DNA of 64,000 nucleotides from NCBI RefSeq assembly GCF_001954195.1, contig NZ_MBES01000064.1, positions 1-64,000 of the forward strand. The letters run 5' to 3'. This document shows, one piece after another, positions 46,587 to 55,293 of this stretch (its first letter is position 1; the number at the start of each line of letters is the position of its first letter). Source of the DNA: Mycobacterium sp. IS-1264. GTDB lineage: Bacteria > Actinomycetota > Actinomycetes > Mycobacteriales > Mycobacteriaceae. The notes under the pieces were generated by a model. It saw nothing but the letters and a program-made list of their open reading frames with translations. It did not search any database and was not told the DNA's origin. Both the position numbers and the translations under genes were made by a program.

Positions 46587-47563
46587 CGCCGGAACTCGAT
46601 CCCGACGCCGCCGCGCGAGTGGCGTCCTTCGGAGCAGTACCACCGATGCGCCAGCGCGGATTGGCCGCGGTGCGAGCCGCGGTCGAATCCGCGCCACTGC
46701 CCGATGAAATGCCCGCGATGGCCAGCATCGGCGATGTGACGATACCCGGCCCCGCCGGATCGATTTCTGTCCGGATCTACCGTCCCACAGACGATTCCGT
46801 TCTGCCCGTGCTGGTCTACTTTCATGGCGGTGGGCTCGTCATGGGCTCCAACCACTCGTTCGAACCGCTTGCCCGCGAGTTGGCGTCGGCGTCGGGCGCC
46901 ACCGTCGTGGCCGTGGACTACCGGTTGGCGCCAGAGTCGCCGCCCCCCGCGCAGTTCGACGACGCCTACGCCGCCACCGAGTGGGTATCACGGAACGCAC
47001 GCGGCCTCGGTGTCGACTCCGGCCGCGTTGCGGTAGTCGGCGACAGCGCAGGCGGGTCGCTCGCGGCCGCGGTTGCGTTGGCCGCACGCGACCGTCGCGG
47101 GCCGGCGATCTGTGCGCAGGTGCTGCTGTACCCGGGCCTGGATCGCGACATGACGGTCCCGTCGATCATTGGGCTGCCTGATGCACCGCTGCTCGCGCGC
47201 GACGACATCGACTACATGCATGCCCTCGTCGACGGCAACGCCGGTCCGCCCCGCGACCCGTACCTGGTCCCGGCCTACGCGTCCGATCTGTCCGGCCTGC
47301 CGCCGGCGATCGTGGTGACTGCGGGCTGCGATCCGATCCAGGACTGGGGTGAACGTTACGCGGTCCGGCTCCGAGAAGCCGGCGTCCAGACCACCACGAC
47401 CCGTTATCCCGGCATGTATCACGGCTTTCTTATGCGCTCTGACGCAACGGCGCGGGGCCGGCTGGCCGTCGCCGAGATCGGCGCCCTGCTGCGAGCGAAG
47501 TTCGCGCACCCGATCCGATTCGACGTCCCGATCACCGGACAGGGCGCCGCCGCGGGGCACTGA
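46583..47563 (+). CDS. HSL-type alpha/beta hydrolase (esterase/lipase)
   Basis: 326 residues from the coupled GTG 46583. HGGGLVMG, DYRLAPES, GDSAGGS, TAGCDPIQDWG and MYHGFL give a complete hormone-sensitive-lipase family catalytic set. It is a paralogue of the esterase at 38653 in the same region. Ester or lactone hydrolysis downstream of a BVMO is a plausible role. The next gene begins 48 bases later with its own strong ribosome site. Confidence 0.9.
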   Translation: MTPELDPDAAARVASFGAVPPMRQRGLAAVRAAVESAPLPDEMPAMASIGDVTIPGPAGSISVRIYRPTDDSVLPVLVYFHGGGLVMGSNHSFEPLARELASASGATVVAVDYRLAPESPPPAQFDDAYAATEWVSRNARGLGVDSGRVAVVGDSAGGSLAAAVALAARDRRGPAICAQVLLYPGLDRDMTVPSIIGLPDAPLLARDDIDYMHALVDGNAGPPRDPYLVPAYASDLSGLPPAIVVTAGCDPIQDWGERYAVRLREAGVQTTTTRYPGMYHGFLMRSDATARGRLAVAEIGALLRAKFAHPIRFDVPITGQGAAAGH

Positions 47564-47611
47564 CGCCGCGCACAATCACGCCAACGCAGAATTGGCAGAA
47601 GGAGACAGCTG

Positions 47612-48688
47612 ATGCTCAGCGACGAGCGACGGATGGAGCTTTCCGACGTGTTGCGGCCAGCGGCACCCCCTCGCGAGATCGACAACGTCTACACCGAAGA
47701 CCAACGCGAACGCCTGCTCGATGTCGTGCGTACGGAGGGCCCGTGGAAGTTGATCATTGCGCAACACTTCGCGTCCCCCGAGGAACTGATCGCCACGATG
47801 AGCGGCGCCTTCCCCGAAGGCTTCGAGCCGTCGCTGGACCTGTTCATCACGCCCACCTTCCGCGGCTACCTCGCCAACTATGGCGCGGTGCTCTACCCGC
47901 AACTGCACGATTGTTTCTACAACGCGCGGTTCCTGGAGATGGCCAAGAGCTATTGGAACGCGCAATACGCCAAGCCGCAGCTGATGCTGTTCAACATCAA
48001 CGGCCCATGTGCCAATCGCGATCCGGGGCATCTGGATTCACCGAGCTTCCGCGGCGTGCGATACGAGAACGCGCCGACATGGCTCACCAGCGTCATGGGC
48101 AAATCGGGCCTCTTCCAGGATTACCTGATCAAAATGGCGCAGGTAATTACCTGGTTTTCGTTGGATGCCGGCAGCGGCTTCACCTATTGGCCAAACGGTC
48201 CGCTGCAGCCGCCGCAGCGAGTCCTGCCGCCAATCAACAACCGCGGCGTGGTCGTACAGAACGAGATGATGGTGCATCGCGGCGAGGCGAACGGGCCACT
48301 CGATCAACAGGTTCCGGCCGGCTTGGCGTTCGACACGGTTTTCACCGGTGATCCCGAGGACCGCGACCATTGGTTGCTGAAGAACGGCGGCGACGTGATC
48401 GCGCGCCACCACACCGACGAACTGCGGTTCCTGGTGCACTGGTCGGCAGAGGTGTTCTCGGATTTCGACGAGCTAAAGAAGAACATGGAGGGCTCGGACG
48501 ACCTGACCCCCGAGCGGGCCATCGACATCATGGTCAAGGATGTCAATGCGCGGGGCATAAAACTTGCCATGCCGGACGACCCGCTACACGACCCGGAGTT
48601 CATCCGCACCCTGAACGCGGCCTACGACCTCGGCGGTCCGTCGAACTATCCGCACGAGGCGCCGCTTAGCGCCTTCCAGCCGGCGTAA
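47612..48688 (+). CDS. Protein of unknown function, possible cupin-fold oxygenase
   Basis: 358 residues with AAGGAG before ATG 47612. I recognise no named family. The central part contains H140-x-D142 (DPGHLDSPSF) and, 80 residues on, H222-R223 (MVHRGEANG). This HxD...H arrangement and the beta-rich prediction would suit a phytanoyl-CoA-hydroxylase-like 2-oxoglutarate/Fe(II) enzyme, but the rest (Trp-rich, QLMLFNINGPCANRD) is not clearly that family. It sits in the middle of an SDR/esterase/thioesterase operon, so a catalytic role on the pathway substrate is likely. Confidence 0.72.
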   Translation: MLSDERRMELSDVLRPAAPPREIDNVYTEDQRERLLDVVRTEGPWKLIIAQHFASPEELIATMSGAFPEGFEPSLDLFITPTFRGYLANYGAVLYPQLHDCFYNARFLEMAKSYWNAQYAKPQLMLFNINGPCANRDPGHLDSPSFRGVRYENAPTWLTSVMGKSGLFQDYLIKMAQVITWFSLDAGSGFTYWPNGPLQPPQRVLPPINNRGVVVQNEMMVHRGEANGPLDQQVPAGLAFDTVFTGDPEDRDHWLLKNGGDVIARHHTDELRFLVHWSAEVFSDFDELKKNMEGSDDLTPERAIDIMVKDVNARGIKLAMPDDPLHDPEFIRTLNAAYDLGGPSNYPHEAPLSAFQPA

Positions 48689-48701
48689 CGAAAGGTCCTG
48701 C

Positions 48702-49487
48702 ATGCTAGATCGATTCGACGGCCGCAGAATCATCATCACCGGCGCGGGCTCGGGCATCGGGCAGGCCACCACGCTGCGACTGCTCGACGAGGGCGGCACC
48801 GTCGTGGGATATGACGTTTCGCCTGACGGCCTGGCCATAACCACTGCGGCGGCAGAGACGGCAGGCACGGCCAAACGGCTGAGCACCGAGATAGTCGATG
48901 TGTCAGCCGAAGACACGGTCGTCGGCGCGGTCAGCCGTGCCGTCGACGATCTGGGCGGCCTCGACGTTCTGGTCAACGCCGCTGCCATTCAGCGCTGTGC
49001 CAACACGCATGAGCACACGCTGGACGATTGGAACCGCACGTTGGCGGTGAACTTGACCGGCACGTTCCTAATGATCCGCCAGGCGTTGCCGGCCCTGCTG
49101 GAATCCGGCCGCGGTGTGGTCGTCAACTTCACCTCCACCGCAGCGTCTTTCGCGCACCCCTACATGGCCGCCTATGCCGCCAGCAAGGGTGGAGTGTTGT
49201 CGCTGACGCATTCCTTAGCTCTTGAATACTCCAAACAGGGGCTGCGCGCCGTCAACATCCAACCGGGCGGCGTCGCCACCGCGCTGGCGGTGAGCACATT
49301 GGACAAGATGCCCGCCGGCTACGACATCGGCTTGTGGGCCAAGCAGACACCGTTGCTGCACGGGAGAGCCGACGACATCCTCGGCGACCCGAGCTCCGTC
49401 GCGTCGGTGATCGCCATGGTGGCTTCCGACGACGGTGCGTTCATCACGGGCACCGAGATCCGGATCGACGGCGGCGCGCACGCCTGA
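48702..49487 (+). CDS. Short-chain dehydrogenase/reductase (SDR)
   Basis: 261 residues. TGAGSGIGQATT, a catalytic Ser-Tyr-Lys set with YAASKGG, the VNAAA variant of NNAG, and the end motif ITGTEIRIDGGAHA. AAAGG precedes the ATG. It starts 14 bases after the unknown 358-residue protein gene and may act directly on its product. It is the second SDR of this operon. Confidence 0.88.
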   Translation: MLDRFDGRRIIITGAGSGIGQATTLRLLDEGGTVVGYDVSPDGLAITTAAAETAGTAKRLSTEIVDVSAEDTVVGAVSRAVDDLGGLDVLVNAAAIQRCANTHEHTLDDWNRTLAVNLTGTFLMIRQALPALLESGRGVVVNFTSTAASFAHPYMAAYAASKGGVLSLTHSLALEYSKQGLRAVNIQPGGVATALAVSTLDKMPAGYDIGLWAKQTPLLHGRADDILGDPSSVASVIAMVASDDGAFITGTEIRIDGGAHA

Positions 49488-49505
49488 GGACCAAGTAGGG
49501 AACTG

Positions 49506-50075
49506 ATGGTCACGAGTATTCACATCAGCCGGACCGGCGGGATCGCAACCGAGCGAGCAACCCGCGCTGATGACGAGTATTTGCGATATCGACTTGACGT
49601 GTTTGCCGCCGGCGCCGCCGACGTCGTGCAGTCCGCCGGAGGTTGGCTGTTTGACCGGGCCAGGGCGGGTTGGTCGGTGTCGGTGTTGATAGCGCGCGGC
49701 TGCGATACCCGACCGCTACGAATCCTCGGGCTGCAGGCTTTGGACCTCAACACGAAATCCGCGTTGGAGTTGGTCTCGACGGCGAGCCGTATGCCGGGGC
49801 ACAGCTTGGCGGTCAGCGCTGAGGTCCTCACCGGGGATGTTCGCATCCGCGACACAGTGTTCGAAGCCCTGGACCACCAGCCGACCGAAGTGGCGCTGTG
49901 GGGTGAGGGGTGGCCCAGCGGGGTCAATCGCACGATGGCCACGGTCCAACACGTGCTAAGCCCGGCGGCGCGGGTGTTCAAGGGCTATGCGCTTGCGGCG
50001 GCCGGCAGCCCTTGCGACTCAGTCGATCCGATCGAGACGCTGCTGTGCGACGGCGATGAACGGTGGCGCACATGA
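49506..50075 (+). CDS. Protein of unknown function
   Basis: 189 residues without recognised domain. Mixed alpha/beta prediction, with segments RLDVFAAGAADVVQSAGGWL, SVSVLIARGCDTRPLRILG and TEVALWGEGWPSGVNRT. The repeated mention of Asp/Arg in a CDTRPL turn is reminiscent of SAM-methyltransferase-like proteins, but no Gly-rich SAM motif is present. Its stop overlaps the thioesterase start (ATGA), which argues that it is translated and works in the same pathway. Confidence 0.65.
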   Translation: MVTSIHISRTGGIATERATRADDEYLRYRLDVFAAGAADVVQSAGGWLFDRARAGWSVSVLIARGCDTRPLRILGLQALDLNTKSALELVSTASRMPGHSLAVSAEVLTGDVRIRDTVFEALDHQPTEVALWGEGWPSGVNRTMATVQHVLSPAARVFKGYALAAAGSPCDSVDPIETLLCDGDERWRT

Positions 50076-50680
50076 CTGACGCCCTCCACGAACGACTGAC
50101 GGCGTCGGTGCGACGGCTCATTGACGTCACCATTCGCAGCGAGGCCGACGAAGGCACCGTGGCGCAGGCCTTGGCTCTGGTCGAGCAAACCGTCGAGCTG
50201 CTGAGCACGCGCCTCATGCCTGGATCGTTCGGTGTGCGCACCAACCCCGACGGTGAAAACGTGGTTTGGGGCAATGTGGCCGTCGGGCTGCGTAACCCGA
50301 TCGCTCCGCCCCTAGTCATCCAGCACGACGAGGCGGGCGGCGTTCATGCCGACGTGCACCTTGGCGCCGGCTACGAGGGGCCGCCGGGCCACGTGCACGG
50401 CGGGATGTGCGCTCTCATCCTGGACCATGTCCTGGGCGCGACGGCACACCAACCGGGTAAACCCGCCTACACGGGCACCCTCACGGTGCGCTATCTGCGC
50501 CCCACCCGGCTAGGTGCGTTGCGAGCCGAGGCGCGGATGGAGCGGATCGATGGCACCAAAACATATGCGGTCGGGCAACTCCGTAACGTCGACGGCGTCT
50601 CGGTGGAAGCCGAGGGCGTATTCATCACGCCACGAGAACACAAGGGCGTGGACGGGTCGCAATCCCCGCCAGCGCCGTAA
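50072..50680 (+). CDS. PaaI/4HBT hot-dog thioesterase
   Basis: ATG 50072 overlaps the upstream stop and gives 202 residues (a GTG at 50063 is an alternative). The hot-dog domain lies in residues about 60-190. It shows GPPGHVHGGMCALILDHVLG, in which the HGG turn and the Asp in the long helix are the 4HBT catalytic region, and the strand TLTVRYLRPTRLG. The long N-terminal helix resembles mycobacterial Rv0098/THEM4-like thioesterases. It would release an acid from CoA and closes the plus-strand operon. Confidence 0.87.
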   Translation: MTDALHERLTASVRRLIDVTIRSEADEGTVAQALALVEQTVELLSTRLMPGSFGVRTNPDGENVVWGNVAVGLRNPIAPPLVIQHDEAGGVHADVHLGAGYEGPPGHVHGGMCALILDHVLGATAHQPGKPAYTGTLTVRYLRPTRLGALRAEARMERIDGTKTYAVGQLRNVDGVSVEAEGVFITPREHKGVDGSQSPPAP

Positions 50681-50681
50681 A

Positions 50682-50981
50682 TTACAGTGACACCCTTGCT
50701 ATTTCATCCACGATAGCTAAGTCGCCGTGTCGCACCGCCTCGGTTATCGACTCACTTAGCGCTAAGCACGCCAGGAACACACCATGGCCGTGCGCAGATA
50801 TCTTCTGAGCTTCGGCACGCTCGGCGCAACGCGCCGTCGCCTCGGCGTTCCACTGCACACTGGTCTGGTTCCAACTGCTCTTGCGGGCCGACACGCGCGC
50901 GCCGCAACTGCGGCACACGACTGGCATCATTGGCATTTCGTCGAGGCGATTGTCGTGCTGGACAGACGGATCAAGCCTCAT
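50682..50981 (-). CDS. Small Cys-motif protein coupled to the KshA-like oxygenase
   Basis: Start chosen at ATG 50981, whose last base pairs with the stop of the oxygenase gene (TGATG). The 99-residue product has C23-x2-C26 (VCRSCG), C52 and C72, and a conserved-looking ARKSSWNQTSVQW segment. It may be a zinc ribbon or an unusual Fe-S carrier. I recall similar small proteins beside Rieske oxygenases in mycobacteria, but no function is established to my knowledge. Coupling suggests it assembles with or donates electrons to the oxygenase. Confidence 0.68.
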   Translation of the reverse strand: MRLDPSVQHDNRLDEMPMMPVVCRSCGARVSARKSSWNQTSVQWNAEATARCAERAEAQKISAHGHGVFLACLALSESITEAVRHGDLAIVDEIARVSL

Positions 50982-52123
50982 CAGATCGAACCGGCTCCCT
51001 GCGCCGCCATGTTGGCCTCGATCTCTTTCATCCATGCCTCGTAGGGTCGGGTGGTGTCCAGCTCAAACTCGAAGCGGTCCACCATATCTGGTTGCACATC
51101 GGCGACGTCGACGTAGAACTGCTGATACCAACGCCGCAGCTGGTAAACCGGGCCGTCCTCCTCGACCAGCAGCGGGTTGTCGATGCGCGCCTTGTGCCGC
51201 CAGATCTCAACATCCTGCTCGAAGCCCAGCTTCACGAAGTCGCCGAGACTGATCGCCGCCTCCGTGGCCTGATCGCCGGGCAACGTGTCCGTTTTCTTCA
51301 CGATGATGCCGTATTGCAGCACAAAAGAATTCGAGTCAATCGGATAATGACAATTGATCAGGATCGTCTTGGCATCGCCGTGCTGATAGTGATAGGTCAG
51401 GTCGTCGATCATGAAGGACGGGCCGTAGTAGGACGCAACGGAGGTGGTACCAAGCATCTGCGCCCCTTCGGCGCTCCCCAGATCGGGTCGGCTCCCGCCG
51501 TTCATGTACTGCGTCGCCACGTGCCCCTCGAAGATGTTCTTGAAATGCGTGGGCAACGAGCCGTGGATGTAGAAGAAGTGCGCCATATCCACTACGTTGT
51601 CGATGATTTCGCGACAGTTGCTATGCACGACCGTGGTGTACCAGTGCCAGTCGGTCCAGTCGTCGCTGGTGGCGCCCTCGATGCGCGGGATGGCGACTTC
51701 CGGCGGCGGCGGTTTGCGCTCGGGGTCGTTCCAGACGAACAACATGCCGTCCTGCTCAAGCGTGGTCCACGCTTGTGTGCGGGCCAGTTTTGGTGCGCGC
51801 CTGCTGTAGGGCACCTGCTTGCAGCGGCCGTCGCCGCCCCAACGCCAGTCGTGGAACGGACACGCGATCTCGTTGCCCTTGACCTCGCCCTGCGAGAGAT
51901 CACCGCCCATGTGCCGGCAGTAACCATCGAGCACACTGATCTTGCCGTCGCCGCCCCGGAAGACGACAAGCTTGTGGCCGAACGCGTTGATCGCGTGCGG
52001 CTTGCCGTCACCGAAATTTCTGATCAGGCCCAGGCAGTGCCAGCCGCGGGCGAACCGGGTCGGCGCGGCCTGCGCTTCAATAAGCCGAACCGGGTCGGCC
52101 TCAGTCTGCGACGTCATCGCCAT
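50981..52123 (-). CDS. kshA: KshA-like Rieske oxygenase (3-ketosteroid 9alpha-hydroxylase oxygenase)
   Basis: 380 residues. The Rieske centre uses C69, H71, C88 and H91 (YCRHMGGDLSQG and CPFHDWRW). The mononuclear iron site uses H182 and H187 in DMAHFFYIHG, with N176 and D179 before them and a distal Asp in FEQDVEIWRHK. Long blocks such as RIDNPLLVEEDG and YQQFYVDVADVQPDMVDRF are as in KshA. KshA with the reductase KshB hydroxylates C9 of 3-ketosteroids and so, with KstD, opens ring B. No KshB is nearby. It diverges from a KstD-like gene, a pairing also seen in steroid gene clusters. Specificity for another steroid or CoA ester remains possible. Confidence 0.9.
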   Translation of the reverse strand: MAMTSQTEADPVRLIEAQAAPTRFARGWHCLGLIRNFGDGKPHAINAFGHKLVVFRGGDGKISVLDGYCRHMGGDLSQGEVKGNEIACPFHDWRWGGDGRCKQVPYSRRAPKLARTQAWTTLEQDGMLFVWNDPERKPPPPEVAIPRIEGATSDDWTDWHWYTTVVHSNCREIIDNVVDMAHFFYIHGSLPTHFKNIFEGHVATQYMNGGSRPDLGSAEGAQMLGTTSVASYYGPSFMIDDLTYHYQHGDAKTILINCHYPIDSNSFVLQYGIIVKKTDTLPGDQATEAAISLGDFVKLGFEQDVEIWRHKARIDNPLLVEEDGPVYQLRRWYQQFYVDVADVQPDMVDRFEFELDTTRPYEAWMKEIEANMAAQGAGSI

Positions 52124-52219
52124 GATCTAACTCCCCCGGCCCGACCCGTGGCAGCCGCTTGTTCCACTCATCAGGACGGCTCTTCCTGCGTCGCGCCGCC
52201 CCGGCCTACCGTTCTCCCC

Positions 52220-53917
52220 GTGACTGCGCACGGCACGACCATCCCTGCGGGACTTCCGGTGGCCGACACAACCGTCGATCTCTTAATTGTCGGCTCAGGC
52301 ACGGGCATGGCCGCAGCGCTGGCGGCCCATGAACTCGGGCTGTCCGTTCTGATCGTGGAAAAGTCCTGCTACGTGGGTGGCTCGACGGCGCGGTCCGGTG
52401 GTGCTCTCTGGCTCCCCGCCTGCCCCGTGCTGCGGGAGGCCGGCGCCGACGACACCACGGAGCGCGCCAGTGCCTACCTGGATTCGGTGGTCGCAGGATC
52501 GGCGTCCCGGCAGCGTTCGTCCGAGTTTTTAGCGCACGTGTCCGCAACGGTCGAAATGCTGCGCCGAACGACCCCCCTACGACTGTTTTGGGCTCGGGAC
52601 TACTCCGACTACCACCCCGAGGAGCCCGGCGGCAGCGCGGCAGGCCGCACCTGCGAATGCCGCCCCTTCGATACCTCGGTTCTCGGCGAGTACCGCGCCC
52701 GGCTACAGCCCGGCGTGATGGAATCGAGTGTCCCGATTCCCACGACGGGCGCCGACTACCGCTGGATGAACCTGGTTGCACGCGTACCGCACAAGGGCAT
52801 TCCGACGTTCGGCAAGCGACTGACGCAAGGCGTCGGCGGGCGGCTGCTCGGCCGGCGTTATGCCGCCGGCGGCCAGGGCCTGATGGCCGGGCTGTTCGCG
52901 GGTGTGCTGGGCGCCGGTATCGCCGTGTGGACCGACACCGCGCTGCTGCGTCTCACCGGTGACGGCGACCGCGTGACCGGCGCTGTCGTGGACCATGACG
53001 GACGCGAGGTGACCATCACCGCCCGGCGTGGCGTGGTGCTGGCTACCGGTGGTTTCGACCACGCCATGGATATGCGGTGGAAATTCCAGTCGGAGTCGTT
53101 GGGCGCCAACGTGAGCCTGGGCGCGAACACCAACACCGGCGACGGGATCCGGGCGGGACAAGAATTGGGCGCGGACCTCGATCTGATGGATCAGGCATGG
53201 TGGTTCCCCGCCGTCGCGCCGCTGCCCGGTAAGGCACCCGCCGTGATGCTGGCCGAGCGGTCACTGCCGGGCTGTCTGATCGTGGACCAGAACGGCCACC
53301 GATTCGCCAACGAGTCGGCGGATTACATGTCCTTCGGCCAGCGGTTGCTCGAGTTGGAACGGACCGGAAGCCCGGTCGAAACGATGTGGATCATCTTCGA
53401 TCAGCAATACCGCAACAGTTATGTCTTTGGTGCCGTGCTCTTTCCGCGGATGCGGATTCCGCAGGCGTGGTACGACGCCGGCATCGCGGTGCGCGCCGAC
53501 AACTTCAGCGCCTTGGGCGAGCAGATGGGTGTGTCGGTATCGGAATTCTTCCAGACGATGACTCGCTTCAACCAAAACGCCGCTGCCGGTGCGGATCCCG
53601 ACTTCGGTCGGGGCCGCAGCGCCTACGACCGCTACTACGGCGACCCGACGATCAAGCCGAACCCCAACCTGCGTCCGTTGATCAAAGGCCCGTTCTACGC
53701 CGTGAAGATGGTGCTGTCCGATCTGGGTACCTGCGGCGGCCTGAGAGCAGACGAGCGCGCGCGGGTGCTGCGCGAGGACGGCGGCGTCATCGCCGGGCTG
53801 TATGCGATCGGCAACACCGCAGCCAATGCGTTCGGCACGACCTATCCAGGCGCGGGCGCAACCATCGCGCAGGGGCTGGTATACGGCTACATCGCAGCCC
53901 GGGACGCCGCCGGATAG
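52220..53917 (+). CDS. kstD: 3-Ketosteroid Delta1-dehydrogenase (KstD) homologue
   Basis: GTG 52220 gives 565 residues, the same size as M. tuberculosis KstD (563). The FAD motif is DLLIVGSGTGMAAALAA with VEKSCYVGGSTARSGG. Known active-site tyrosines have counterparts in YSDYHPEEPGG, QYRNSYVFGA and TTYPGAGATI, the last with the conserved Tyr-Pro-Gly. The enzyme puts a 1,2 double bond into the A ring of a 3-ketosteroid. Adjacent and divergent to the KshA-like gene, it completes the ring-B-opening pair. The much longer open frame upstream is an artefact across the oxygenase gene. Confidence 0.92.
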   Translation: MTAHGTTIPAGLPVADTTVDLLIVGSGTGMAAALAAHELGLSVLIVEKSCYVGGSTARSGGALWLPACPVLREAGADDTTERASAYLDSVVAGSASRQRSSEFLAHVSATVEMLRRTTPLRLFWARDYSDYHPEEPGGSAAGRTCECRPFDTSVLGEYRARLQPGVMESSVPIPTTGADYRWMNLVARVPHKGIPTFGKRLTQGVGGRLLGRRYAAGGQGLMAGLFAGVLGAGIAVWTDTALLRLTGDGDRVTGAVVDHDGREVTITARRGVVLATGGFDHAMDMRWKFQSESLGANVSLGANTNTGDGIRAGQELGADLDLMDQAWWFPAVAPLPGKAPAVMLAERSLPGCLIVDQNGHRFANESADYMSFGQRLLELERTGSPVETMWIIFDQQYRNSYVFGAVLFPRMRIPQAWYDAGIAVRADNFSALGEQMGVSVSEFFQTMTRFNQNAAAGADPDFGRGRSAYDRYYGDPTIKPNPNLRPLIKGPFYAVKMVLSDLGTCGGLRADERARVLREDGGVIAGLYAIGNTAANAFGTTYPGAGATIAQGLVYGYIAARDAAG

Positions 53918-53925
53918 TTGTACTG

Positions 53926-55200
53926 CTAATTGCGCTCCGGGGCCAGACGCTTCAGGGCCAGCCCGCCTTCGAACGGCCGGTACCCGAACGCGGCCGGCGC
54001 ACGGTAGCCGGTGTCCTCCAGCGGCGAGTGCACCTCGTTGACGGTCGGACCGATCTTGGCGGCAACCTGTACCAGCGCGTCGAGGTCGAAGCGGTAGAGG
54101 CGTCCCGCGTTGCCGCCCAGGATCTTTCGGCAGTCGTCCTCGGACCTGTCGTGCAACGCCCAGCGGATGGCCAGCTTGGACTGGGGCGCGAAGCCCTCCT
54201 CGTGGGGATAGTCGCTGCCCCACATGATGTGGTCAGCCCCCATGAAGTCGATCATCGCGGAGTCAAACGGGGCCAGCTCGCTGGCCAGGTAGCAGTTGCG
54301 CTTGGCGTATTCGCTCGGGGTCATGGTCAGTGCGTCGACCGACGACCCGCCGAACATCCCGTAGGTGCGGTTGTGAGCCTCGGATTTCATGGTGGGCACC
54401 ATGGCGTCGAGCATCGCCAGTTGCGGAGGAACCCACAACGTGCCCTGCTCTGTCGGCACGAACCGCAGCGTCGGGTACCGCTCGAAAACCCCGGCCAGGA
54501 TCAGGTGGCCAAGCGTGCGTTGGGCCCATAGCGCCATCTCGGTGATCAAGACGGCGTTAGACGCTGGCTGGTCCATCGGCATCTCGGGGCTACCGGCTCC
54601 CGCATGCTGCACCACTGTCAGGTCCAGCTCGGTGCACAGTGCCCAGATCGGCTCGTAGCGGGTATGGAAGAGCGGGGCCACCTGAGGGTCGCCGGGCGAT
54701 ACTGGCGGGATGAGCACGCCGCCGAAACAGTCCTGCTCCGCTCCCCAGCGGATCTCCTCCAAAGCCAGCTCGACATCGTTGGGGAAGATCTGAATCAACC
54801 CGCGGCGACGGTCCGGGGCCAGCGAACAGAAGTCGATCTGCCAGCGGTTGTGGGCCTGCACTCCGGCCCACCGCTTCTCGAGATCGTCGCGGGTCCGGGG
54901 CAGGCTGATGGTGATGTTGGGAGTGGTCGGAAAGAACGGCGGGACCGTGTTCGGTAATAGCACCTCGGCGGCTACCCCGTCGGCGTCCATCTCGGCGATC
55001 CGGAGATCGTGATCCCAGTTTCGGTCTGCAGTTGCGATGATCAGGTCGTCGAAGGGGCTTACGTATTCCTTGGCCCAGGCATCAAACTCGTCGTGCAAGC
55101 GGGCGGGCAGATACTGCCTGTAGTCATGGAGATCCGCCCCGGCGTGGGTGTCCGTAGAGATGACGAGGTAGCGATCGATCGTGTCCCAGCTTGCAGCCAT
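53926..55200 (-). CDS. Amidohydrolase-2 family metal-dependent hydrolase
   Basis: 424 residues of the ACMSD-like TIM-barrel family. Metal-binding segments are STDTHAG at the N-terminus, VVQHAGAGSPEMP in the middle and GSDYPHEEG near residue 325. Many mycobacterial paralogues sit in steroid and aromatic catabolic loci; hydrolase or decarboxylase activity is known for the family. It shares the window with the related protein at 16071. It follows the PadR regulator gene on the same strand, with a palindrome between. Confidence 0.86.
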   Translation of the reverse strand: MAASWDTIDRYLVISTDTHAGADLHDYRQYLPARLHDEFDAWAKEYVSPFDDLIIATADRNWDHDLRIAEMDADGVAAEVLLPNTVPPFFPTTPNITISLPRTRDDLEKRWAGVQAHNRWQIDFCSLAPDRRRGLIQIFPNDVELALEEIRWGAEQDCFGGVLIPPVSPGDPQVAPLFHTRYEPIWALCTELDLTVVQHAGAGSPEMPMDQPASNAVLITEMALWAQRTLGHLILAGVFERYPTLRFVPTEQGTLWVPPQLAMLDAMVPTMKSEAHNRTYGMFGGSSVDALTMTPSEYAKRNCYLASELAPFDSAMIDFMGADHIMWGSDYPHEEGFAPQSKLAIRWALHDRSEDDCRKILGGNAGRLYRFDLDALVQVAAKIGPTVNEVHSPLEDTGYRAPAAFGYRPFEGGLALKRLAPERN

Positions 55201-55224
55201 CGGTCCTCCGTTGTTGCAAATGTA

Positions 55225-55260
55225 CTCGCTAGGTTCCGGGCCGGCCGAACAGCTAGCGAG
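55225..55260. promoter_or_regulatory. Inverted repeat between PadR and amidohydrolase genes
   Basis: CTCGCTAG - 20 bases - CTAGCGAG, with an inner GTTC/GAAC pair. It lies 25 bases upstream of the amidohydrolase start and after the PadR stop. It may be a regulator site or an attenuating hairpin. Confidence 0.4.
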
Positions 55261-55293
55261 GGTTCATCTCAGTGAGCGGGACACTTCGATCGG

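Noticed and set aside
50930..52219. N-terminal extension of the KstD-like frame
   Set aside because: It is antisense to the Rieske oxygenase; the FAD motif of KstD starts soon after GTG 52220.
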